In this document: in pieces, positions 8,641 to 15,818 of the stretch
Position numbering within the stretch: the first letter of the stretch is position 1
Layout: every line of letters starts with the position of its first letter
From: Bacteroidota bacterium
Lineage (GTDB): Bacteria > Bacteroidota > Bacteroidia > Bacteroidales > F082
DNA: 29,252 nucleotides
Direction: 5' to 3'
Assembly: GCA_023396415.1 (NCBI GenBank)
Contig: JAEWWJ010000061.1
Location: forward strand, 1 to 29,252
Position numbers and translations under genes: made by a program
The notes under the pieces: model-generated
Databases searched by the model: none
The model's input: only the letters and a program-made list of their open reading frames with translations
Told to the model about the DNA's origin: nothing

Positions 8641-8750
8641 CTAAATGACAGCTTTCAAACGGGTTTTTACTTTTTGTGAAAGGTTTATGCTTGTGGAAAG
8701 GCACACCAGTGATGATGTGAAAAGGATTTTATTTCTTTTTTAGAAAAAGC

Positions 8751-8781
8751 TTGACAAACGGAGGTGATTGTTGTATCATTG
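8751..8781 (+). promoter_or_regulatory. blaI-blaR1 promoter
   Basis: TTGACA at 8751-8756 is followed after 17 bases by TATCATTG (8774-8781), one base off the Bacteroidota -7 consensus TAnnTTTG. Transcription would start near 8788, just before the palindrome at 8791-8808, so a repressor bound there would block initiation or clearance. Confidence 0.6.
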
Positions 8782-8790
8782 CACAATAAC

Positions 8791-8808
8791 TAACTAAGAA
8801 CTTAGTTA
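8791..8808. promoter_or_regulatory. Palindromic operator, probable BlaI binding site
   Basis: TAACTAAGAACTTAGTTA is a perfect 8-bp inverted repeat with a two-base spacer. It sits at the predicted transcription start of the blaI operon and 20 bases before the ATG. BlaI/MecI/CopY repressors bind short palindromes as dimers and repress their own operons, so autoregulation is the natural reading. The assignment to BlaI is inference from position. Confidence 0.65.
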
Positions 8809-8828
8809 TAAAACTATAAAAGTAGTCT

Positions 8829-9206
8829 ATGAAAGAATTAACCAAAGCAGAAGAGCAAATCATGCAGCAGTTGTGGGTGCTGAAGCAGGCATTCGTGCAT
8901 GACATTATTGAACAACTGCCCGAGCCAAAGCCAGCCTATAACACAGTTTCGACCATTGTACGCATCCTCGAAAAGAAAGGCTTTGTGGGGCACGATGCTT
9001 TTGGAAAAACGCATCGTTACCATCCGCTCATTGACAAAAAAACCTACTCCAAGCATTTGATGAAAAGCTTGATGAGCAATTATTTCAGCAATTCGTTTCA
9101 TCAAATGGTGTCGTTTTTCTCCGTGGAGCGAAACCTCAGCATTGACGAGCTGGAGGAGGTGAAACAGATGATTGACGAGGAAATCAGGAAAAAAGAAAAC
9201 AGTTAA
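8829..9206 (+). CDS. blaI: BlaI/MecI/CopY-family transcriptional repressor
   Basis: A 125-residue cytoplasmic repressor. The N-terminal winged helix begins LTKAEEQIMQQLW and carries the recognition region NTVSTIVRILEKKGFV; the C-terminal part (about 75-125) should be the dimerisation helices. The length matches the family. A perfect palindrome and a promoter lie directly upstream, and the M56-type sensor gene starts 10 bases after its stop, so the pair forms the usual repressor plus proteolytic sensor operon. In Bacteroidota such pairs are common without any beta-lactamase nearby, and none is in this window, so antibiotic response should not be assumed. The gene symbol reflects family membership, not proven function. 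Confidence 0.92.
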   Translation: MKELTKAEEQIMQQLWVLKQAFVHDIIEQLPEPKPAYNTVSTIVRILEKKGFVGHDAFGKTHRYHPLIDKKTYSKHLMKSLMSNYFSNSFHQMVSFFSVERNLSIDELEEVKQMIDEEIRKKENS

Positions 9207-9216
9207 ACCAAAGCTT

Positions 9217-10551
9217 ATGGCACCATTTATCACATATATTTTGCAGGCATCTGTTTACCTGTTGTTGTTTGCCTTAGGATACCAACTTTTGCTGAGTCGG
9301 CGTATTCATGCAGGTTTCAACCGTTTTTACCTATTGGGGTCAATGGCCGCTTCGCTGTTGTTGCCCCTGTTGCCCACCTTTGATATTTCGACACCAAGCC
9401 TGGCTGCTCCGGAGGTGGCAACCAATACCTTGCCCGAATTGATTGTTACTGCCGGAAACGGCTACAACGGAGCTGTGCATCAATTGAGTGAGGGCTTGGA
9501 GCGCAGTTCTGTTGTAGGTCCTTTGCTTTTAATGGGAAGTATTATGGTTTTGGTGCTTTTCGTTTGGCAAATCATTCGTATTTCGCTTTGGGTGATGCGT
9601 TTCGGCAGTCGGCAACAAGCAGCATTGCGGATCATCGAAATGCCCGATACCTTTGCTCCCTTTTCGTTTTTTGGATGGGTGTTTGTGCCAAAAAGCTTGG
9701 TTTCATCCCATGAGTTTGCTAAAATTCTGGCCCACGAACAAGCCCATGCTCAGAGCTGGCACAGTGCCGACGTGCTTTTTATTTCGCTATTGCAGTCGGT
9801 GTTCTGGCTTCATCCTGCCTTTTATTATTTTAAAAGAGAACTGAGAACCATGCACGAATACCAAGCCGATCGCGTGGCCTTGGGTCTTTTCGATAAAATT
9901 GAATACCAACAAAGCTTGCTCAGCATCAGCATTTCGGGTGGTATGAGTCCGCTTTCCAATCCCTTTAATGTATCACTTATTAAAAAACGTATGTTTATGA
10001 TGAATCAACAGCAGTGGCAGAAACCGGCCCGTAACTGGTTTAAAATGATGATGTTGTTTCCTTTTGTCGGAGCGCTGGTAGCTCTTCAATCGTGTAACTT
10101 CAACAACACCGAAACCGTTCAACCCGAGCCGGTGGCCGAGCAAATCCTTTCTACCAGCAAAGATTCTGCCGGAAACTTAACAAGCAAGATGGTTGATCCT
10201 ATTAAAGAATTTGCCGATGCACAGCCTGATGCCGGAGAGGTGTTTACTGTGGTTCAAGAAATGCCTGAGTATCCCGGAGGGACAGAAGCCATGATGAAAT
10301 TTCTGGCCGATAACATCAAGTATCCAGCTGAAGCCGTCAGAGACAGCATTCAAGGACGGGTATTCGTCAGTTTTGTTGTGGAGAAAAACGGAAGGATTTC
10401 TGAAGCGCAAATACTTCGTGGTATTGGCAGTGGTTGCGATGAAGAGGCCATCCGCGTGGTGGAGCTTATGCCCAGTTGGGTGCCCGGCAAACAGCGCGGC
10501 GAAAATGTTAGGGTGAGATTTAATTTACCCATCAAGTTCACATTGAAGTAA
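9217..10551 (+). CDS. BlaR1-like M56 peptidase with C-terminal TonB domain
   Basis: A 444-residue membrane protein. Hydrophobic segments at about 6-26, 38-55 and 100-127 lead into an M56 peptidase domain with HEQAH at residues 173-177 and HEYQAD (Glu about 214) as further zinc ligand. A last membrane segment at about 276-292 (MMMLFPFVGALVALQSC) is followed by a periplasmic linker and a TonB C-terminal domain at about 350-444 (EYPGGTEAMMKFL, YPAEAV, GRVFVSFVVEKNGR). M56 proteins of the BlaR1 type cleave or trigger cleavage of the BlaI repressor. The beta-lactam-binding sensor domain of classical BlaR1 is absent and replaced by TonB, so the signal differs. The ATG at 9217 is chosen because upstream codons are lysine-rich and overlap blaI. 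Confidence 0.9.
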   Translation: MAPFITYILQASVYLLLFALGYQLLLSRRIHAGFNRFYLLGSMAASLLLPLLPTFDISTPSLAAPEVATNTLPELIVTAGNGYNGAVHQLSEGLERSSVVGPLLLMGSIMVLVLFVWQIIRISLWVMRFGSRQQAALRIIEMPDTFAPFSFFGWVFVPKSLVSSHEFAKILAHEQAHAQSWHSADVLFISLLQSVFWLHPAFYYFKRELRTMHEYQADRVALGLFDKIEYQQSLLSISISGGMSPLSNPFNVSLIKKRMFMMNQQQWQKPARNWFKMMMLFPFVGALVALQSCNFNNTETVQPEPVAEQILSTSKDSAGNLTSKMVDPIKEFADAQPDAGEVFTVVQEMPEYPGGTEAMMKFLADNIKYPAEAVRDSIQGRVFVSFVVEKNGRISEAQILRGIGSGCDEEAIRVVELMPSWVPGKQRGENVRVRFNLPIKFTLK

Positions 10552-10559
10552 ATAAAGAT

Positions 10560-10595
10560 GATTGGTGCTGCCAACATCAATTGGTAGCACCAATC
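10560..10595 (+). terminator. Hairpin terminator after the blaI-blaR1 operon
   Basis: GATTGGTGCTGCCAA (10560-10574) pairs with TTGGTAGCACCAATC (10581-10595) through 15 positions including one G-U pair, with the six-base loop CATCAA. It begins eight bases after the stop at 10551. The downstream tract CATGTTTTGG is only weakly T-rich, so it may act as a terminator or as an mRNA-stabilising 3' hairpin. Confidence 0.6.
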
Positions 10596-10687
10596 CATGT
10601 TTTGGTTGTAAAATAGCAACCGACCTAATTGATCATCGTTGTCCTATTTTGCCGAACTTTGCAGCGGTATGAATACACTGAATTGCT

Positions 10688-11194
10688 ATGGGACAATATC
10701 ATGTTGAAATTTTTCAAACACTGGCAGTGGTGCTTTTGCTGGTCATTGTCAAGCTGCTGTTGCGTGCCTTGGTCATCAACCTCTTGGGTAAACTTCATTT
10801 AGCCCCCGAGCGCAGGCGCATCATTACAAAAATCAACAATATTTTGCTGTTTTTGGTGGCTTTTGTTTTACTTACAGCCATCTGGGGGGTTGATTCTGAT
10901 CAGGTTACCGTTTATATCACTTCAGCACTTACCATTTTAGGAGTTGGTTTTTTCGCGCAATGGTCCATACTGTCCAACCTCACTTCGAGCATGATTCTTT
11001 TTTTCAACCATCCGGTGCGAATCGGTGGGCGAATTAAAATCCTCGACAAGGATTATCCCATCGAAGGGGTGGTTGAAAACATTTCGTTGTTTTTTATGTA
11101 TATACGCACTGAAAATCATGGCCTTGTGACTATCCCCAACGTTTTGGTGCTTCAAAAAACCATTGCCTTAGAAAGTGAAAATAAAATAGAATAA
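10688..11194 (+). CDS. Small mechanosensitive channel (MscS family)
   Basis: A 168-residue inner-membrane protein with three hydrophobic segments (about 8-33, 45-66 and 75-105). The third continues into FFAQWSILSNLTSSMILFFNHPVRIGGRI, the pore-lining helix and start of the beta domain that define MscS. Residues 115-165 form the beta domain (IEGVVENISLFFMYIRTENHG, TIPNVLVLQKTI). The large C-terminal alpha/beta cage of E. coli MscS (286 residues) is missing; the protein ends shortly after the beta domain. Such short homologues are common in Bacteroidota, so this is probably not a truncation. Its role would be relief of turgor during hypo-osmotic shock. It stands alone between the blaR1 terminator and a convergent gene. 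Confidence 0.9.
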   Translation: MGQYHVEIFQTLAVVLLLVIVKLLLRALVINLLGKLHLAPERRRIITKINNILLFLVAFVLLTAIWGVDSDQVTVYITSALTILGVGFFAQWSILSNLTSSMILFFNHPVRIGGRIKILDKDYPIEGVVENISLFFMYIRTENHGLVTIPNVLVLQKTIALESENKIE

Positions 11195-11255
11195 GTTGGA
11201 TTTTTAGAGCGTAAAATTGAAAATGGCCAAAAGCCTTTATTTTTAAAAACAATTT

Positions 11256-11948
11256 TTACTTCTCCTCCACATGGTCTGGAACTTCCGGAATCATCTCGTC
11301 CAAACGACCTTCTCTATACAGTTGTTCGTTATAGATTCTGCGGTTGCGTTCCAAACGGCGTTGCAGGCGGGCCATATCATTGAATAGGTCGTATAAAATT
11401 TGAACAGGGCCTTTAAATGTCATCGGAGCCGGACGCACATACAGCAGAATGTCCTTCAAATCCATGACAATGCTGCTGGTGAGATCGGGTGCTTTAATGG
11501 GTTCCATATGCACAAAAAGGTATTTGAAAGTAGGCCAATCGTAAAACGAACGCACCACTACTTCTTCCATCACAACTGTATCTTTTCGCAACAAAACCGT
11601 CCACGGCTTGTCTTTTTCATGGTCCCAAATCCTGTATTTGCGGATGCTGTAGCCATAACCTACAGCACTGAAATAAACGGTATCGGTTTCAAAGGCATGA
11701 AGCATAAAATGTCCTTCGGTATTGCTGATGGTGCCGCTGCGGGTCATCCGACTGATGATATGCACGTTTTTTAATGGCAACAAGCTATCAGCCGAAAGCA
11801 CCCTGCCCTCAATCAGAATACGCTCTTGTTGGGCCATCCCGATAGCGATGGAAGCAAAAAACACACCTATGAAAACAATGAAATAACGCACAATACCGGT
11901 TTGATTGGCGAAAGTAAGGCGAACTTGCCAATGCGGTCGCTTTTTCAT
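11256..11948 (-). CDS. Secreted protein with carboxypeptidase regulatory-like domain
   Basis: A 230-residue protein with an N-terminal hydrophobic export signal (IVRYFIVFIGVFFASIAIGMAQ, cut near residue 40). Residues about 44-125 form a CarboxypepD_reg-like beta-sandwich, with GRVLSADSLLPLKNVHI, a TISNTEGHFMLHA turn and a VYFSAVGYGYS strand. The remainder is helical and charged (QRRLERNRRIYNEQLYREGRLDE). Such domains are best known as the N-terminal part of SusC-type TonB-dependent receptors, but here there is no plug or barrel, so it is a free-standing member whose function I cannot state. The gene is divergent from ftsX and convergent with the mscS-like gene. Confidence 0.8.
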   Translation of the reverse strand: MKKRPHWQVRLTFANQTGIVRYFIVFIGVFFASIAIGMAQQERILIEGRVLSADSLLPLKNVHIISRMTRSGTISNTEGHFMLHAFETDTVYFSAVGYGYSIRKYRIWDHEKDKPWTVLLRKDTVVMEEVVVRSFYDWPTFKYLFVHMEPIKAPDLTSSIVMDLKDILLYVRPAPMTFKGPVQILYDLFNDMARLQRRLERNRRIYNEQLYREGRLDEMIPEVPDHVEEK

Positions 11949-12054
11949 GATTAAAAATTGTTAAAGTGCTGTTGGTTAACGATTTTTGAAACGGATTGAT
12001 CATTCAGCCTTATGACCTCCTTTCCTTCAACCTTTCGACTTTCGACTTTTTTTG

Positions 12055-12062
12055 TACCTTCG
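12055..12062 (+). promoter_or_regulatory. Weak candidate -7 element for ftsX
   Basis: TACCTTCG is one base off TAnnTTTG and lies 17 bases before the ftsX ATG. It follows a tandem TTTCGAC TTTCGAC (12033-12046) and a T-run. The position fits the leader length seen at mrdA, but the match is imperfect. Confidence 0.35.
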
Positions 12063-12079
12063 CCCGATTATTCAATGCT

Positions 12080-12964
12080 ATGCCGCTCAACGAAGAAAAA
12101 TTTACCCAACGTAAGCTTACCGGTTCTTACATCACATCGGTAGTCAGCATCGCTTTGGTGTTGTTTACTATCGGTTTATTTGGAATTATTATCCTCAATG
12201 CGAACAAATTATCCGACCTCATCAAAGAGAATATCGGCTTTGAAATTATTCTAAAGGAAGGGGTTCGTGAGGCAGGAATCATTCAGTTGCAGAAACTTCT
12301 TGATGCCAACCCGCATGTGAAATCTACTTATTACATCACCAAAGAAGAAGCAACAAAACGCTTATCTGAGGACTTGGGTGAAGATTTTATTCAATGGCTT
12401 GGCGAAGACGAAAATCCTTTGCTGCCCACCATCGAAGTGCGTTTTAGGGCAGAGTGGGGCAACAGCGATAGCCTCGCTATGATAGAGCAAAAACTGTTGC
12501 AAAACAGTGATGTTAAAGAAGTTTATTATCAAAAATCGCTTGTTGATTTGATCAATCAAAACATTCGGCGCATCGCTCTGGTATTGTTTGTATTTGTTGT
12601 TTTGCTGCTCATCATTGCCATTGCATTGATCAACAATACCATTCGTTTGTCGGTGTATGCCAAGCGTTTTTTAATCAGGAGTATGCAATTGGTAGGTGCC
12701 ACCGAAGGCTTTATCCGCCGACCTTTTATCTTTACGGGCATCGTGCAAGGCCTTATTGGTGCTGTTTTCGCCTCACTTTTACTTTCGCTGATGCTGTATG
12801 TCGGCCTTAGTTCCATCCCCGAAATGGTGCAACTGCAAGATTATACCCTTCTCGGTATTTTATTTGCTTTCTTGTTGCTTTTGGGCATGCTTCTTACCGG
12901 AGTTTCAACCTTTTTCGCCCTTCGTAAGTTTCTACGTTCCAGTACCGATAAGCTGTTTGTATAG
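12080..12964 (+). CDS. ftsX: Cell division protein FtsX
   Basis: A 294-residue inner-membrane permease-like subunit that pairs with the ATPase FtsE and activates peptidoglycan hydrolases at the septum. One membrane segment at about 22-43, an extracellular domain of about 110 residues (GFEIILKEGVREAG, YYITKEEATKRLSEDLGEDF) and three C-terminal segments with the FtsX-permease core VYAKRFLIRSMQLVGATEGFIRRPF. Length and topology fit the family. I chose the ATG at 12080 because it directly precedes the conserved N-terminal stretch EEKFTQRKL; the longer frame to 11996 runs through the likely promoter. The genes often found after ftsX in this phylum (a DUF3098 protein and uppP) are not here; a convergent gene follows. 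ftsE is not in the window. Confidence 0.93.
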   Translation: MPLNEEKFTQRKLTGSYITSVVSIALVLFTIGLFGIIILNANKLSDLIKENIGFEIILKEGVREAGIIQLQKLLDANPHVKSTYYITKEEATKRLSEDLGEDFIQWLGEDENPLLPTIEVRFRAEWGNSDSLAMIEQKLLQNSDVKEVYYQKSLVDLINQNIRRIALVLFVFVVLLLIIAIALINNTIRLSVYAKRFLIRSMQLVGATEGFIRRPFIFTGIVQGLIGAVFASLLLSLMLYVGLSSIPEMVQLQDYTLLGILFAFLLLLGMLLTGVSTFFALRKFLRSSTDKLFV

Positions 12965-13042
12965 AGGTCTATAGGTCATAAAGTTGAAATCTTATAGGTA
13001 GAAGCTCAAATGCTTACATTTAAATTCCCACGTCAGCCATAT

Positions 13043-13139
13043 CAACTGTGATCTGAAAGCTGCGAACCGTGATCTGTGAAGTGAAATCTGTTCACAGCTC
13101 ATGCGCCAACCCATTAATCATAAGCCATTAATCATTTTT
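13043..13139 (-). repeat. Degenerate 3'-flank repeat, copy 2
   Basis: Lies directly 3' of the endonuclease/exonuclease/phosphatase gene. It contains GCGCCA (13103-13108), two ATTAATCAT-like words at 13112-13135, the ten-mer AGCTGCGAAC (13058-13067) and several GTGATCTG words. The ten-mer and the GCGCCA core recur in the same order in copy 3. A 7-bp inverted repeat, CTGTGAA/TTCACAG with a ten-base loop (13074-13097), could fold in the transcript. Confidence 0.5.
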
Positions 13140-14204
13140 TTACTGAAGCAACACTTTTATTTTCACCGGATTGTGATCGCTATGTGCAAAGCCCAAATCA
13201 ATGGTTTCTATTGAAAGTGCGCTGATGTTGGGAGAGGTGATAAAAAAGTCAATGGTGGTTGTGGTGTTGTCGCCTTTGCGATAGGCTTTTGCAAGATTTC
13301 GGTTGCTGGGGGCTGAGGCATCAAAATTGTATTGCCAACCGACGGGCAAAAAGTCGGAAGCAAACTTCACCGCGGCAGGGGCAAACACATGACCATTGTA
13401 GCCGTTTTCCGGCTTCATATTGGGTGGATTCATATTCCAATCGCCGCCGGCCACCACGTAATTGCCCAATTCATATTCGCGCAACATCTTGTCGTGGATA
13501 ACCTGTAATTCTTGGTCCATCAAGCGCTGGTTTTTGATAAAAGCCGAGTTATGGGTGTTCAAAACCACCAATTCACGTCCTTCGCCGAGGCTGAAACGGG
13601 TTTCAATAAAGCAGCGATCCAAAAGAAACATCCGGTCGGGCCAACCGGCTATGAGAGGGTAAGCGTAGCGGCGACTTAGGCGAGGTTCAAAGCGCGAAAG
13701 GCTCATCATTCCGGCATTCACATGGCCCAGTGGGGCATTGAGTGGCAAAGGAACAAAAGGCACCAAATAATTGATGGCTGTCACGTAATTGAATTGCGGC
13801 AAGGCGTAAGCAATTTGGGTGCTTTCATCTATGTCATAACTTCTTTTGGCCTTAAAATCAACTTCTTGCAGCAGCCAAAAATCAACTGTAGGCTGCGATT
13901 GCATAAAGTCAGCGATGCCTTTTATGTTCTCCAGGGTGATTTCATGGGTGGTTCGTGTGGATTTACCGCCGTCATAAAAAAAGTCCATCTCCTTTCCCAA
14001 TCCGGCATAACCGATATTCCAGCTGATCAACTCGATAGCGTTGTTGTGGAGAATATTTTGGTTTTTGCGAATGATTTGCAGCTCCTCGGTAGCAAGGGGC
14101 ATAAAATCCTTGGTGTTGATGTAGAAGAGGAAGATACCCAACAGCAAAACAACAATGATAACGACCCCTACAACGGCTTGCAACATGGTTTTTAAGATTT
14201 TCAT
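13140..14204 (-). CDS. Endonuclease/exonuclease/phosphatase-family protein, membrane-anchored
   Basis: A 354-residue protein with one N-terminal membrane segment (about 7-28, VVGVVIIVVLLLGIFLFYI) and a DNase I-like EEP fold. The ordered motifs are visible: SWNIGY (Asn), LLQEVD (Glu), DRCFIET, LNTHNS, GGDWNMNP (Asp and Asn), IDFFITS and the terminal SDHNPV (Asp-His). All expected catalytic residues are therefore present. The catalytic domain should face the outside of the inner membrane. Members of this superfamily cleave phosphodiesters or phosphomonoesters in DNA, RNA, sphingolipids or phosphoinositides; the substrate cannot be assigned here. The ATG at 14204 begins the membrane anchor. It shares strand with the sensor kinase upstream, about 110 bases away, with a repeat between. 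Confidence 0.9.
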   Translation of the reverse strand: MKILKTMLQAVVGVVIIVVLLLGIFLFYINTKDFMPLATEELQIIRKNQNILHNNAIELISWNIGYAGLGKEMDFFYDGGKSTRTTHEITLENIKGIADFMQSQPTVDFWLLQEVDFKAKRSYDIDESTQIAYALPQFNYVTAINYLVPFVPLPLNAPLGHVNAGMMSLSRFEPRLSRRYAYPLIAGWPDRMFLLDRCFIETRFSLGEGRELVVLNTHNSAFIKNQRLMDQELQVIHDKMLREYELGNYVVAGGDWNMNPPNMKPENGYNGHVFAPAAVKFASDFLPVGWQYNFDASAPSNRNLAKAYRKGDNTTTTIDFFITSPNISALSIETIDLGFAHSDHNPVKIKVLLQ

Positions 14205-14253
14205 AAGCTAAATTCTTGACTTAAACGGTGATAAAATTAGGTTTTTTTAATGA

Positions 14254-14315
14254 GTTGTGATCTGTAATCTGTGAGCTGCGAACAGCACACGCGCCAGAAC
14301 ATTAATCAATAACCA
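14254..14315 (-). repeat. Degenerate 3'-flank repeat, copy 3
   Basis: Lies directly 3' of the sensor kinase gene. It has GTGATCTG, AGCTGCGAAC (14274-14283), GCGCCA (14291-14296) and ATTAATCAATAACCATTA words, in the same order as copy 2. The words from GCGCCA onward also resemble copy 1 at 220-272. Confidence 0.5.
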
Positions 14316-15818
14316 TTATTTATGCTTTTTCAGCGCGATGCGGAAGGTTGTACCTTCGTTTAAGACGGAGCTTTTTACAAATATTTTGCCTTTGTGATAG
14401 TCTTTGATAATGCGTTTGGCTAAGGTAAGACCTAAGCCCCAGCCGCGTTTTTTGCTGGTGAAGCCGGGTTGAAACACCGATCCTATGGCTGATTTCGGGA
14501 TGCCTTTCCCGTTGTCGGAGATGTCTAAAAGGGCCAATCCGCCTTCGCTTTTCAGGCTAAGGGTTATTTTTCCGGTTCCGTTCATGGCGTCTATGGCGTT
14601 TTTGCAGAGGTTTTCTATCACCCACTGGAAAAGTGCTTCGTTAAGAGGAACTAAAAAAGATTCCTGACGGGGAATGTCCAGCATATAGGTAATCTTTTTG
14701 GAAGTACGTGGACGGAGGTAAGCCACTGTTTCTTCTAACAAATGCACCAGATCGGTGGGTTCGAGCACTGGTGTGGAGCCGATTTTTGAAAAACGTTCGG
14801 TAATGGTTTCTAACCGATCTACATCGCGTTCCATCTCTTGTATGCCCTCGAAAGGTTTTTCTTGCATCTTCATTAACTCAAGCCATGCGATGAGGCTCGA
14901 GAGGGGCGTGCCGATCTGGTGAGCGGTTTCTTTGGCCATGCCGGCCCAAACTTGGTTTTGCTCTGCCTTGCGGGCATAGCTGAACAGCAGGTAGGCGATG
15001 AGCAGAAATAGGGCAATAATGAAGATTTGCATCAAAGGAAAAAACTGCATTTTGAGCAAGAGCGCTGAGCTTTTATAAAAGATAAACGTTTTGCCTTGAT
15101 CCAGAAAGCTGACTTCGATGGGGGTGTTTTCCGAACGCATCAGTGCGATTTGATCATGCCAAAAGCTGCTGTCGTTGTTCATCGGCACGTCTAAGTTGCC
15201 GTATTGCAACACATTGGTTCCGGTGCTGTCGGTAATGATAACGGGTACGCTGGAGGCATTGGAGGCGATGTCGGTAAGAAAAGACGTCACCAAATCGTTG
15301 AGTACCTCTTTTAAATCGCTGAAAATATTCGACTCGCGGTAATACAACAGTTGTTTGGTGTCGCTGATGGGAATGGGACTGTAGTCTGAAAAGTAGGCCT
15401 TCAGCTCGTCATCAAACACTGAATGATTTTCAAAACGAGGGTCTAAATTTTGCCTTTCGGTGATGTTTCCTTTTTGATCCACAATGATGACCGGGATGCT
15501 GGTGTTGTTGCTGATGATTTCGAGGTAAAAGCCAAATTCATCTTCGAGTGAGCCGCTCAACACTTTTTGGTAGGTCTTGGCCAGCAATTCAACACGCTCG
15601 CGCTCTTGTTGGCGCAGCTCGATAAAAAAACCTTCTTGATAGCGCATCAAACTTGCCCTTCGTTCCACAGCATCGGCCCAGGTACGCACTTGGTTGCGCT
15701 CCTCGTTGGCAAACTGGTTCACCAAATCATTGGTGTAATAAATAGATGCACTGATGATGACCAACGCAGCGGTAGCCAACACAATCTTCCAACGTTTTTT
15801 GCGGGTATAGAGGTTCAC
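14316..15818 (-). CDS. Orphan sensor histidine kinase
   Basis: An inner-membrane two-component sensor with a transmembrane segment right after the start (KIVLATAALVIISASIYYTN), an extracytoplasmic sensor of about 230 residues, a second membrane segment (FFPLMQIFIIALFLLIAYLL), then the kinase core. Phosphoacceptor His is in the H box TAHQIGTPLSSL, followed by the N box ENLCKNAIDAM, G1 box DISDNGKGIP and G2 box KRGWGLGLTLAK. I place the start at the GTG at 15818 (VNLYTRKKRW), because homologues I recall begin with NIYxKKxxWK directly before the first membrane segment. In-frame ATGs at 15950 and 15995 would give 544 or 559 residues. The sensor contains a duplicated word, IPVIIVDQKGN and VPVIITDSTGT. 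No response regulator is in the window. Confidence 0.88.
   Translation of the reverse strand: MNLYTRKKRWKIVLATAALVIISASIYYTNDLVNQFANEERNQVRTWADAVERRASLMRYQEGFFIELRQQERERVELLAKTYQKVLSGSLEDEFGFYLEIISNNTSIPVIIVDQKGNITERQNLDPRFENHSVFDDELKAYFSDYSPIPISDTKQLLYYRESNIFSDLKEVLNDLVTSFLTDIASNASSVPVIITDSTGTNVLQYGNLDVPMNNDSSFWHDQIALMRSENTPIEVSFLDQGKTFIFYKSSALLLKMQFFPLMQIFIIALFLLIAYLLFSYARKAEQNQVWAGMAKETAHQIGTPLSSLIAWLELMKMQEKPFEGIQEMERDVDRLETITERFSKIGSTPVLEPTDLVHLLEETVAYLRPRTSKKITYMLDIPRQESFLVPLNEALFQWVIENLCKNAIDAMNGTGKITLSLKSEGGLALLDISDNGKGIPKSAIGSVFQPGFTSKKRGWGLGLTLAKRIIKDYHKGKIFVKSSVLNEGTTFRIALKKHK

Noticed and set aside
8641..8750. Guanidine riboswitch for the SMR exporter
   Set aside because: No riboswitch-like conserved stems are visible and the likely -7 element is next to the ATG, so this stretch would not be in the mRNA.
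8829..10551. Beta-lactam resistance locus
   Set aside because: The regulator pair belongs to the BlaI/BlaR1 families, but no beta-lactamase or extra PBP is adjacent and the sensor lacks the beta-lactam-binding domain.
11221..11246. Weak hairpin GGC-CAAAA-GCC with T-run between the convergent mscS-like and carboxypeptidase-regulatory-like genes
   Set aside because: A three-base-pair core with a bulge is not enough to call a terminator, although the position is right.
13722..14195. Plus-strand open frame of 157 codons
   Set aside because: It lies wholly antisense to the endonuclease/exonuclease/phosphatase gene, whose motifs are complete, and its translation shows no domain or signal.
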